Shown: positions 1-5,882, counted from the first letter of the stretch. The stretch is 6,048 bases of DNA from Methanosarcinaceae archaeon (GCA_028690255.1 JAQVBP010000138.1:1718-7765), one strand, 5' to 3'. The notes: generated by a model not told the origin, from the letters alone. Numbers and translations are program-made.

Positions 1-72
1 AATTTGTTCCTTAACCCGAGTTGCAATTTGTTCCTTAACCCGAGTTGCAATTTGTTCCTTAACCCGAGTTGC
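1..72. repeat. Three perfect 24-bp tandem repeats, array continues past left edge
   Basis: Three identical 24-base units lie head to tail at 1-24, 25-48 and 49-72. Each begins AATTTGTTCC and ends CCGAGTTGC. The array stops abruptly after base 73 and its left end is outside the window. There are no spacers, so this is a minisatellite-like array and not CRISPR. Because 24 is a multiple of three, several frames stay open through it, for example an octapeptide NLFLNPSC on the plus strand that ends at a TGA at 85-87. The array could therefore be the tail of a repeat-coding gene, but an intergenic repeat is more likely. The core AACCCGAGTT is nearly self-complementary. Confidence 0.95.
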
Positions 73-90
73 ACTTCCCGAATTTGAGAT

Positions 91-116
91 TTTCCTTTTT
101 CCTTTTGCCTTTTTTC
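91..116 (+). terminator. T-rich tract, possible terminator of a gene to the left
   Basis: Runs of T broken by C occur between the repeat array and the trpB2 leader. Archaeal transcription commonly ends at T-rich tracts, so this may end a plus-strand transcript entering from the left. No hairpin precedes it, and the upstream gene is not visible. Confidence 0.25.
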
Positions 117-186
117 AGGTTCCGGTTTCGAATATATTCCGTAAAGTACATATATGCCATGTGACACTCATTTATGCAGGACATGT

Positions 187-195
187 CATATATTA
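187..195 (+). promoter_or_regulatory. Candidate TATA box of trpB2 with adjacent palindrome
   Basis: CATATATTA lies about 50 bases before the trpB2 start. An archaeal TATA box here would place the transcript start near 215 and give a leader of about 30 bases. The perfect 8-base palindrome GACATGTC (180-187) touches the box on its upstream side, a position where an operator or B-recognition element could sit. A second candidate is the AATATATT box at 131-138, inside the palindrome GAATATATTC (130-139), which would give a leader of about 85 bases. The choice between them cannot be made from sequence alone. Confidence 0.35.
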
Positions 196-244
196 ATACA
201 TAGACGTACAAAATAATACATGCTGTTTTTAGGGGATCTGATTT

Positions 245-1540
245 ATGGAAAAGACAAAAATTATCCTTGACGAAAATGAAATGCCGAAGAAATGGTACAA
301 TGTACTGCCCGATCTCCCGACTCCGCTTGAACCCCCCCTTGACCCGCGGACAAAGGAGCCGCTGACTCCTGAGGCACTTGAGCCTATTTTCCCTAAAGAG
401 CTTATAAAGCAGGAAATGAGCGACAAACGCTACATCGACATCCCGGAAGAGGTGCTTGAGGTTTACAGGCTCTGGAGACCGAGCCCCCTGTACAGGGCCC
501 ACATGCTGGAAAAAGTCCTCAAAACTTCTGCAAAGATCTACTACAAGTATGAGGGAGTAAGCCCTTCAGGCAGCCACAAGTCCAACACCTCGATTGCCCA
601 GGCTTACTATAATATGAAAGAGGGGACCGAAAGGATAACCACCGAGACCGGTGCCGGACAATGGGGAAGTGCCCTTTCCCTGGCCTGTAATTATTACGAT
701 ATCGAGTGCAAGGTCTACATGGTCCGCTCGAGTTTCTACCAGAAACCTTACCGGAAATCCCTGATGAACATCTGGGGGGCAACCGTTGTCCCGTCCCCTA
801 GCTCTGATACGGAATTCGGGAGAAGGATCTTAAAAGAACAACCCGATACCCCGGGAACCCTCGGCATTGCGATCAGTGAGGCGGTGGAGGATGCGGTAGC
901 CCATGATAACACAAAATATGCTCTCGGCAGTGTTTTAAATCACGTTGTACTGCACCAGACCATCATAGGGACGGAAAGCAAAAAACAGCTTGAGCAGGAG
1001 GACACCTATCCGGACATCGTGATCGGTTGCTGCGGAGGCGGCAGTAACCTTGGAGGTATAGGGCTTGAGTACATCAAGGACAAGCTTGAAGGAACGTATG
1101 ACCCGAGGGTCATTGCGGTTGAGCCCTCGTCCTGTCCGAGCCTCACAAAGGGGGAGTTCAGGTACGATTACGGAGATACGGCCGAGATGACCCCCATGCT
1201 CAAGATGTACACGTTGGGCCATACCCATGTCCCGCCCGCAATTCATGCCGGAGGCCTGCGCTACCACGGTGACTCCCCAATAATTAGCAAACTCCACGCC
1301 GAAGGCCTGATGGAAGCCGTTTCATACGACCAGAAAGAAGTCTTTGAGGCTGCGGTGCAGTTTGCCCGGACGGAAGGAATCATCCCGGCTCCCGAGTCTT
1401 CGCACGCAATCCGTTGTGCAGTCGATGAGGCCCTGAAGTGCAAAAAGACCGGCGAAGAAAAGACCATCCTCTTTAACCTGAGCGGGCACGGGCACTTTGA
1501 CATGACTGCCTACGACAAATACTTCGAAGAAATGGTCTGA
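245..1540 (+). CDS. trpB2: Tryptophan synthase beta chain, TrpB2 class
   Basis: This 431-residue PLP enzyme is predicted to make L-tryptophan from indole and an activated serine in the cytoplasm. The TrpB2 class is recognised from YKYEGVSPSGSHKSNTS (residues 100-116) with the Schiff-base lysine K112, and from TETGAGQWGSALS (133-145) with the likely catalytic glutamate E134. The phosphate-binding glycine loop is GCCGGGSN (261-268), and the C-terminal SGHGHFD (413-419) matches the cofactor-binding serine region. The long N-terminal extension before the core is usual for TrpB2 and absent from classical TrpB1. The ATG at 245 follows AGGGGATC (231-238), a fair ribosome-binding match. No trpA or other trp gene adjoins it, so it may act alone in indole salvage. 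Sulfolobus TrpB2 is reported to use O-phosphoserine, but whether this one does is not known. The family call is firm; the physiological role is inferred. Confidence 0.93.
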   Translation: MEKTKIILDENEMPKKWYNVLPDLPTPLEPPLDPRTKEPLTPEALEPIFPKELIKQEMSDKRYIDIPEEVLEVYRLWRPSPLYRAHMLEKVLKTSAKIYYKYEGVSPSGSHKSNTSIAQAYYNMKEGTERITTETGAGQWGSALSLACNYYDIECKVYMVRSSFYQKPYRKSLMNIWGATVVPSPSSDTEFGRRILKEQPDTPGTLGIAISEAVEDAVAHDNTKYALGSVLNHVVLHQTIIGTESKKQLEQEDTYPDIVIGCCGGGSNLGGIGLEYIKDKLEGTYDPRVIAVEPSSCPSLTKGEFRYDYGDTAEMTPMLKMYTLGHTHVPPAIHAGGLRYHGDSPIISKLHAEGLMEAVSYDQKEVFEAAVQFARTEGIIPAPESSHAIRCAVDEALKCKKTGEEKTILFNLSGHGHFDMTAYDKYFEEMV

Positions 1541-1687
1541 AAAAGAGAATGAAAAGGACCCTGGGACAGACCCTTATCTATTCAGAAAAAACATATGTGA
1601 AATCCCGAATCACAGGCATAAAAAATGAAAGTACACACAGCATTTTCATACTAAATACCCTGTGGAGATTCTATAAAGCAGGAGCAA

Positions 1688-1727
1688 GAGGGGCTTTGCA
1701 CCCCTCAAAGCTTCTATCTTTCTTTTT
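1688..1727 (+). terminator. Hairpin plus T-rich tract after trpB2
   Basis: GAGGGG (1688-1693) pairs perfectly with CCCCTC (1701-1706) around a 7-base loop. A T-rich stretch ending in TTTCTTTTT (1719-1727) follows about 10 bases later. This fits a terminator for the trpB2 transcript, about 150 bases after its stop. The same hairpin read on the other strand could slow transcripts from the convergent DUF1699 gene, although no strong T run follows on that side. Confidence 0.55.
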
Positions 1728-1740
1728 AAATCCAAAATAA

Positions 1741-1797
1741 GCTGATCCGATTTCTTAAAACTTATTCGTATTCTTTAAGCTTATTCGATTTCTTTTT
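1741..1797. repeat. Degenerate 19-bp tandem repeat, three copies
   Basis: Copies starting at 1741, 1760 and 1779 have an exact 19-base period and resemble GCTTATTCGATTTCTT. Relative to the third copy, the first and second differ at two and three of the 16 core positions. The third copy contains the stop codon and last codons of the DUF1699 gene (KKEIE, stop), so the two outer copies look like slippage duplications of that gene's 3' end. Confidence 0.6.
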
Positions 1798-2188
1798 TAC
1801 TTAAAATATACATGACCATACTCGAGTTAAGCTTGCTTTCCCTCGATATTTTTTCCGAAATTTCTTCTGCCGGAACACCTTTGACCTTCATTTCTTTGAT
1901 TTTTTCGATTACCTGAGAAGGTACACTGTAATATTCATTGATGTCTTTCCTGTGCCCCCACACGTCCCCTTCCACCAGCTGGACTTTCTGCATATCCAGA
2001 AACATTTCGATCGATCTGGATATCGTGCGTTTGTAGGACTTAGGAAGCTGAATGACCTCAAGCCTCGGACAGGTCTCCACTAACAAAAAAATATCCTTGT
2101 TAGAAGGCCGAAACGCAAGGTGAACAACCTTCTCGTTTGGGTTCAAAGAAATTATTTCATCTCTTGAACTCACAACTCTTATTTTCAT
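1781..2188 (-). CDS. DUF1699 family protein, copy 1
   Basis: This 135-residue soluble protein has no signal peptide or membrane segment. I recognise it as a DUF1699-type protein, a family of unknown function known from Methanosarcinales. Blocks shared with copy 2 are LNPNEKVVHLAFRPSN (15-30), IQLPKSY (46-52), SIEMFLDMQK (59-68) and EGDVWGHRKDINEYY (73-87). The last 45 residues look helical and could form a helix-turn-helix-like unit, which is a guess from pattern only. The ATG at 2188 follows GGGGGATTGGT, nearly identical to the context of copy 2, which supports the start. A TATA-like box lies about 40 bases upstream, so it is probably transcribed separately from copy 2. Its function is not known. 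Confidence 0.88.
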   Translation of the reverse strand: MKIRVVSSRDEIISLNPNEKVVHLAFRPSNKDIFLLVETCPRLEVIQLPKSYKRTISRSIEMFLDMQKVQLVEGDVWGHRKDINEYYSVPSQVIEKIKEMKVKGVPAEEISEKISRESKLNSSMVMYILSKKEIE

Positions 2189-2225
2189 ACCAATCCCCCA
2201 GTTTTATACCTTTTTTGAAAACCAA

Positions 2226-2236
2226 TAAAATTTATA
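2226..2236 (-). promoter_or_regulatory. Candidate TATA box of DUF1699 copy 1
   Basis: On the minus strand this reads TATAAATTTTA. It would place transcription initiation near 2205 and give a leader of roughly 15-20 bases that contains the GGGGGAT ribosome-binding site. The spacing is typical of archaeal promoters. Confidence 0.5.
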
Positions 2237-2293
2237 CTGCAGCTATCTTTAAATAATTTTCTATGGTTCTGTGTGGGCTCAGGCATAACAAAA

Positions 2294-2306
2294 TAATATA
2301 TAAAAG
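2294..2306 (+). promoter_or_regulatory. Plus-strand TATA-like box in the DUF1699 spacer
   Basis: TAATATATAAAAG is a strong archaeal TATA-like match facing right, away from copy 1. Initiation about 25 bases on would fall near 2325-2331, so a transcript would be nearly leaderless for the ATG at 2331, or would be a small RNA. No recognised gene lies downstream on this strand. Confidence 0.35.
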
Positions 2307-2330
2307 AAGTATGGGGTATCTGACTGAGTA

Positions 2331-2543
2331 ATGGTTTATAGTCAAAGACAAACAGTACAAAGACTGCAGCCCTTTAAGTTTGAGTTAATTAATGGAGTTG
2401 GGTACCTGGTTCTTTCCGAATCCATATGTTTTCGGTTCTGGATATTCAAATGGCTGCAGGCTTTTGATAAAAATAAAGGCCTAATCCAAAAAACAAATTA
2501 CTCAGGTTTTTTCGGACCCCCTTTTAATGAAACCTCCGTGTAA
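2331..2543 (+). CDS. Doubtful 70-residue hypothetical protein
   Basis: This open frame begins at the point where transcription from the box at 2294-2306 would start, so a leaderless message is conceivable. The product is 70 residues, rich in aromatic residues, and contains a short stretch FRFWIFKWL. I recognise no family, and there is no ribosome-binding site. It is listed only because of the promoter-like sequence; a chance open frame or a non-coding RNA is as likely. Confidence 0.2.
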   Translation: MVYSQRQTVQRLQPFKFELINGVGYLVLSESICFRFWIFKWLQAFDKNKGLIQKTNYSGFFGPPFNETSV

Positions 2544-2558
2544 AAGCATTTTTAAGAA

Positions 2559-2606
2559 GGCCTGACAGGTTTGGAAACCTGTACCTCTCCGGAGATATTT
2601 CAGGCT
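2559..2606. repeat. Nested inverted repeats, possible RNA fold or terminator
   Basis: ACAGGT (2565-2570) and ACCTGT (2577-2582) form a perfect stem around TTGGAA. The outer arms GCCTGA (2560-2565) and TCAGGC (2600-2605) can also pair and enclose that hairpin and the palindrome TCTCCGGAGA (2586-2595). The segment lies downstream of DUF1699 copy 2 and at the end of any plus-strand transcript from 2325. It could be part of a transcript end or of a small RNA. Confidence 0.4.
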
Positions 2607-2663
2607 CTTGCCCTCTGATTCCGCAGGAAATGTTTAGGACAAACAGCCCTGAAAAGGCCGCTT

Positions 2664-2669
2664 AAAAAA
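2664..2669 (-). terminator. T-run terminator after DUF1699 copy 2
   Basis: On the minus strand, CCG is followed by six T residues about 20 bases after the stop codon of copy 2. A short T run just after a stop is a common archaeal termination signal. It would separate copy 2 from copy 1, which lies 500 bases further on. Confidence 0.4.
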
Positions 2670-2686
2670 CGGGTAAGGTCCCTCGA

Positions 2687-3094
2687 TCATTCCATATTTT
2701 TCTTGCTCAGGATATAGAGAATCATGTCCGTATTGAGTTTGCTCTCCATTGAAAGCTTTTCAGCGATTATATCATTTGATAAGCTCTCAGCTTTCAGTTC
2801 CTGAAGCTTTTCCAGCACGTTTTGAGAAACATTGTAGTACTCGTTTATATCCTTCCTGTGTCCCCATACATCCCCTTCAAGGAGGTTTATTTTCTGCATG
2901 TCCAGAAACATTTCTATTGACTTCGAAACGGTCCGTCGGTAAGATTTCGGAAGCTGGATCGCTTCAATTTTCGGGCATGTTTCCGCAAGCGTGAACACAT
3001 CCCGGTTGGAAGGCCGAAATGCAAGGTGCACTACTTTTTCATTCGGATTTAAGGTCGGGATTTCTTCCCTTGAACTAACTACTCTGATTTTCAT
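2687..3094 (-). CDS. DUF1699 family protein, copy 2
   Basis: This 135-residue paralog of the gene at 1781-2188 has the same length and aligns without gaps. By hand I count about 41 differences, or roughly 70% identity. Identity is about 80% over residues 1-87, which include LNPNEKVVHLAFRPSN and EGDVWGHRKDINEYY. It falls to about a third over residues 88-116, where the helical C-terminal part lies, so that part may set partner specificity (an inference). The ATG at 3094 follows GTGGGGAATTGGT, matching copy 1. It lies 86 bases after hisD on the same strand but has its own TATA-like box in that gap, so it need not be co-transcribed with hisD. Its function is unknown. Confidence 0.88.
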   Translation of the reverse strand: MKIRVVSSREEIPTLNPNEKVVHLAFRPSNRDVFTLAETCPKIEAIQLPKSYRRTVSKSIEMFLDMQKINLLEGDVWGHRKDINEYYNVSQNVLEKLQELKAESLSNDIIAEKLSMESKLNTDMILYILSKKNME

Positions 3095-3152
3095 ACCAAT
3101 TCCCCACTACTCCTTATTTATTAATATAATCAATTTTATTACGGTTTCACCT

Positions 3153-3162
3153 CTTATATAAG
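3153..3162 (-). promoter_or_regulatory. Candidate TATA box of DUF1699 copy 2
   Basis: CTTATATAAG is a perfect 10-base palindrome and a strong TATA-like match. It sits about 60 bases before the copy 2 start and about 20 bases after the hisD stop. Initiation near 3128-3132 would leave a leader of about 35 bases carrying GGAG and GGGG ribosome-binding elements. Confidence 0.55.
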
Positions 3163-3180
3163 TATCGATTCGCGGGAACA

Positions 3181-4473
3181 TTATTTTGGGTGTCCGTCAC
3201 GGAACCGAACCCTCACAGCATCGGCATGTGCCTGCAAGCCTTCTTCTTCGGCTAATGCGATTATAGTTTCTTTCAGACTTTCAAGTCCATTCTTGCTGAT
3301 TTTCTGGATACTTGAATATTTTATAAAGTGGTTTATATTGAGTCCTGAGTAGAGTTTCGCATACCCTGCAGTTGGCAGCACGTGATTGGTACCGGACGCA
3401 TAATCCCCCGCCGAGACCGGAGCATAGTTTCCCACAAAGATCGATCCGGCATTTTTAATCCTGTCAAGCACGAAATCCGAATTTTCGACCATTATTTCAA
3501 GGTGTTCCGGCCCGAATTTGTTGCTGAAGTCGATACAGGCTTCCAGGGATTCAAGCGTAAGGACTGCGGCATTTTCAAGGGAAACTTTTACGATTTCACT
3601 CCTTTTCGTCTTTTCAGCCTGCAAAAAGACCTCTTCCTTAACAGCTTTAGCAAGAGCTTCTGAGGGAGTTACCAGGACGGATACGGCATTCGGATCGTGC
3701 TCGGCCTGGGCAATAATGTCCGCAGCTACCATTTCAGCCTTTGCCGAGTCATCCGCAATAATCAAAACCTCGCTCGGGCCTGCGGGAAAATCGATTTCCG
3801 CAACGTCTCTTATCTGCATCTTGGCGGCCGTTACAAAGACATTTCCGGGCCCCACGATCTTCTGGACCTTCGGTACGGACTCCGTCCCGTAGGCCATGGC
3901 CCCGATGGCCTGGACGCCTCCGAGCTTGAAGACCTTATCGGCCCCCGCCACCTTCGCCGCAGCAAGGGTCAGGGGGAGAATAGACCCGTCCGCCTGCGGA
4001 GGGGTGCAGACAATAACCTCTTCTACTCCTGCCACCCTGGCCGGAATCACGGTCATGAGCACGGTCGAGGGGTAAGCTGCCCGGCCTCCGGGGGCATAAG
4101 CCCCTACACTTTCCAGAGGAGTCGCCTTCTGTCCAAGTTCAATTCCGGGGGAAAGCTCCATGAACCAGGTCTTTTCAGGAAGTTGCGCCTCGTGGAAGGC
4201 CCTGATGTTGGAGGCCGCCTTTTCAAGGTGTTCCAGAAGTTTTACGTCAATTCCCTGAACAGCCTTTTCGATTTCTTCCTCACTTACTTCAAAATTGTCA
4301 AGTTCTACCCTGTCGAATTTCTTAGTATATTCCCGCAGGGCCTCGTCTCCCTTTGCACGCACATCCGAAAGGACAGCTGCAACCGTCCCTCCAACATCGG
4401 TAAGCCCCGCTTCCCGGCAGAGCAACTTCTGCATTTCAGCTTTCGATACATCTGACAATTTTTTAAATAACAT
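3181..4473 (-). CDS. hisD: Histidinol dehydrogenase
   Basis: HisD is a zinc- and NAD-dependent cytoplasmic enzyme that oxidises L-histidinol through the aldehyde to L-histidine, the last two steps of the pathway. At 430 residues it has the usual full length. The family signature is IDFPAGPSEVLIIADD (227-242). Zinc ligands equivalent to E. coli Q259, H262, D360 and H419 are Q256, H259, D357 and H416, each shifted by three, and the catalytic pair E323-H324 is present in GPEHLEI. The GAYAPGGRAAYPST segment (124-137) is also typical. The ATG at 4473 is preceded by AAGGAGA (4481-4487), a good ribosome-binding site, which supports this start. No other his genes flank it, consistent with scattered his genes in archaea. 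It appears intact. Confidence 0.97.
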   Translation of the reverse strand: MLFKKLSDVSKAEMQKLLCREAGLTDVGGTVAAVLSDVRAKGDEALREYTKKFDRVELDNFEVSEEEIEKAVQGIDVKLLEHLEKAASNIRAFHEAQLPEKTWFMELSPGIELGQKATPLESVGAYAPGGRAAYPSTVLMTVIPARVAGVEEVIVCTPPQADGSILPLTLAAAKVAGADKVFKLGGVQAIGAMAYGTESVPKVQKIVGPGNVFVTAAKMQIRDVAEIDFPAGPSEVLIIADDSAKAEMVAADIIAQAEHDPNAVSVLVTPSEALAKAVKEEVFLQAEKTKRSEIVKVSLENAAVLTLESLEACIDFSNKFGPEHLEIMVENSDFVLDRIKNAGSIFVGNYAPVSAGDYASGTNHVLPTAGYAKLYSGLNINHFIKYSSIQKISKNGLESLKETIIALAEEEGLQAHADAVRVRFRDGHPK

Positions 4474-4562
4474 GCCCTTGTCTCCTTCATAAAATTAAAT
4501 TTTTAGATTAAACTGATCTTTATTCCTTGAATTTCAAACTGAAACCATAAAACCCCTGATCT

Positions 4563-4575
4563 AATTTAATATTTT
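4563..4575 (-). promoter_or_regulatory. Weak candidate TATA box of hisD
   Basis: On the minus strand the sequence AAAATATTAAAT lies about 90 bases before the hisD start and would give a leader of about 65-70 bases. The whole 4490-4575 stretch is AT-rich, so other positions are possible. Confidence 0.25.
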
Positions 4576-4607
4576 CACTCCGGGCCTTTCCTCGGACCTT
4601 AGATCTG

Positions 4608-4624
4608 AATAAAAAGGAAAGAAC
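4608..4624 (-). terminator. T-rich tract after the VLRF1 gene
   Basis: The minus strand reads GTTCTTTCCTTTTTATT about 95 bases after the VLRF1 stop codon and before the hisD promoter region. It is a plausible T-tract terminator that would keep the two minus-strand genes as separate units. No hairpin is needed for this type, and none is clear. Confidence 0.3.
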
Positions 4625-4717
4625 GGATTGTTTACTGTTGCAATTTCATCATAAATTCCAGTAATTCTTCGATTTGCCGATATCCAGAAACGTAACTTCA
4701 TAACCACAACTCGGCTT

Positions 4718-5806
4718 TCAGAGGAGATACCTGCGGCAGCTCAGAACAGCCCTCAGAACCTCTTCCCCGCTGAGCTTCTCCATCTTCAGATCCATCGATT
4801 TTTCAATTATATCGAGATCAAAAGGCAGGCGTTTTTCGACTTCTCTCATAAGCTGGAGGTCTCCGCTCATGATTACGCAATCGATATCCTCCCGGGCCTC
4901 AAGAATTCTGTTTACGGCTTCCATGACCTTTTCCAGGTGATGGGCGATATCTTCTTCCCGGAGGCGTTCAAAACGGCGTTGAGAAAAGCCGCCTTTCGTA
5001 TGCTTTTCTTTAACACTGCTCCGGACGAGTTCTTCGTTCTCAAAGGAGTGATGATCGGGGGCAAAGCCTACAAAGGACTCACCTGCGTGGAGGAGGAGAA
5101 CAAGCATGCGGTAGTCGGCGTCCAGGCCCTTTTCAAGGCCCGAAGTCTCGAAACTATCTTTGAGGTACCAGGCACCCCCGTTAATCGGGAGGGGGGGGAC
5201 AATTGCCTCGGAGATCATGCGGTGGATGTCGTGGAAGAGGATGAGGCCGGTTTCGGAATCGAGTTTTTCCAGAAGGACACAGGTGTTTTCGGAAAGCTTG
5301 TCCAGAAGCCTTTCAGGCAGGACGTCGGAGAGACGGCTTGCCGGGGGCAGGTAGACTGTAAGCAGTTCTTCGGCTGAAGAAGACGGGGGACCCCCCCCCC
5401 TGAATGATGCAATTTTGAAAAGGTATGTCCGCATTGCGGCCAAGCTGAGGGTTTCAAAACCGCGGAACTCGAACTTTTCGGAAGCTTCGACCCTGAGGCT
5501 TTCAAGCTCGTGGGTCAGAGTCTGCATCCTTACAAGTTCCTGATTCAGGCGGGACTCGGCTTCCTGCTTATCGGCCACGGCATCCCGAGCCAGCTTTTCC
5601 CTTTTTTCAAGCTGGATCTGCGCGGTCTTAATGTCTATTTCCAGTTCCACAATTCGGGAATTGAGCCGGTCTATTTCGAGTTCGAGCTGCTCTTTGCCAG
5701 AGATTTTTCCGAAAAGGGAACTGATTCCCTTTACCACATCCTCCTTTCCATCTCTGCCTTCTTTTTTAGCAGCGTTTCCATATCTCGAAGCTTTTTTGCC
5801 GTTCAT
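4718..5806 (-). CDS. Vms1/Ankzf1-like peptidyl-tRNA release factor (VLRF1) with N-terminal coiled coil
   Basis: This 362-residue protein is predicted to cleave peptidyl-tRNA on stalled large ribosomal subunits and so release the nascent chain, as Vms1 and ANKZF1 do in eukaryotes. The key evidence is KGGFSQRRFERLREED (271-286 from the Met at 5806), the loop typical of the eRF1-like VLRF1 domain with the candidate catalytic glutamine Q276. Before it lie a basic, low-complexity N-terminus (1-30), a strong heptad-like coiled coil (about 38-111) and the alpha/beta core (about 120-362), which contains DIDCVIMSGD (307-316). The frame opens at a GTG at 5863, but that codon lies inside the transposon-end hairpin. 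The ATG at 5806 follows AGGT at a 7-base spacing and is preferred. Coding runs of ten G and eight C are unusual. The family call is good; activity is inferred. Confidence 0.8.
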   Translation of the reverse strand: MNGKKASRYGNAAKKEGRDGKEDVVKGISSLFGKISGKEQLELEIDRLNSRIVELEIDIKTAQIQLEKREKLARDAVADKQEAESRLNQELVRMQTLTHELESLRVEASEKFEFRGFETLSLAAMRTYLFKIASFRGGGPPSSSAEELLTVYLPPASRLSDVLPERLLDKLSENTCVLLEKLDSETGLILFHDIHRMISEAIVPPLPINGGAWYLKDSFETSGLEKGLDADYRMLVLLLHAGESFVGFAPDHHSFENEELVRSSVKEKHTKGGFSQRRFERLREEDIAHHLEKVMEAVNRILEAREDIDCVIMSGDLQLMREVEKRLPFDLDIIEKSMDLKMEKLSGEEVLRAVLSCRRYLL

Positions 5807-5851
5807 TCCGTTTACCTGTCCTTTTTTATTATCATCTTCTTTTTCTAAATG

Positions 5852-5882
5852 GTGAACTACCACTCAGCTAAAGACTGAGTGG
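5852..5882 (-). mobile_element. Right end of an IS200/IS605-type element
   Basis: CCACTCAG (5860-5867) and CTGAGTGG (5875-5882) form a perfect 8-bp stem with a 7-base loop just after tnpB. IS200/IS605 elements end in subterminal hairpins of this kind, recognised by the TnpA transposase. The bases that follow on the minus strand, TAGTTCAC (5859-5852), would hold the cleavage site, so the element probably ends near 5852. No target duplication is expected for this family. The left end and any tnpA are outside the window. Confidence 0.7.

Larger units (their letters stand above)
2189..2686. other. 498-bp spacer between the DUF1699 paralogs
   Basis: No convincing gene is visible here. The spacer holds the copy 1 promoter at its left end, a plus-strand TATA-like box (2297-2305), a weak 70-codon plus-strand frame (2331-2543) that I do not recognise, an inverted repeat at 2565-2582 within a larger foldable segment, and a T run at 2664-2669 (minus strand) after copy 2. 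A plus-strand small RNA or small protein is possible. I saw no tRNA, rRNA or remnant of a third paralog. Confidence 0.6.

Noticed and set aside
1..72. CRISPR array
   Set aside because: The units are directly contiguous with no spacers.
154..216. Short frames in the trpB2 leader as an attenuator peptide
   Set aside because: The frames from ATG 154 (MPCDTHLCRTCH...) and ATG 173 contain no tryptophan codons, and no paired terminator/antiterminator is visible.
59..502. 147-codon minus-strand frame over the trpB2 leader and 5' end
   Set aside because: It overlaps the well-supported trpB2, has no family match, and consists partly of translated T-rich tract and repeat sequence.
1549..1740. 63-codon plus-strand frame just after trpB2
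   Set aside because: It runs through the terminator hairpin, has no ribosome-binding site and no recognisable family.
3697..4455. 252-codon plus-strand frame
   Set aside because: It is antisense to hisD, whose motifs and zinc ligands are complete; a shadow of biased third-codon positions.
4937..5377. 146-codon plus-strand frame and the 5215-5505 minus-strand frame
   Set aside because: Both are shadows inside the VLRF1 gene, which carries the recognised coiled coil and GGFSQ loop.
5807..5863. GTG at 5863 as the VLRF1 start
   Set aside because: It lies inside the transposon-end hairpin and overlaps the end of the tnpB tail. The ATG at 5806 has a better ribosome-binding context, although a lost native N-terminus cannot be excluded.
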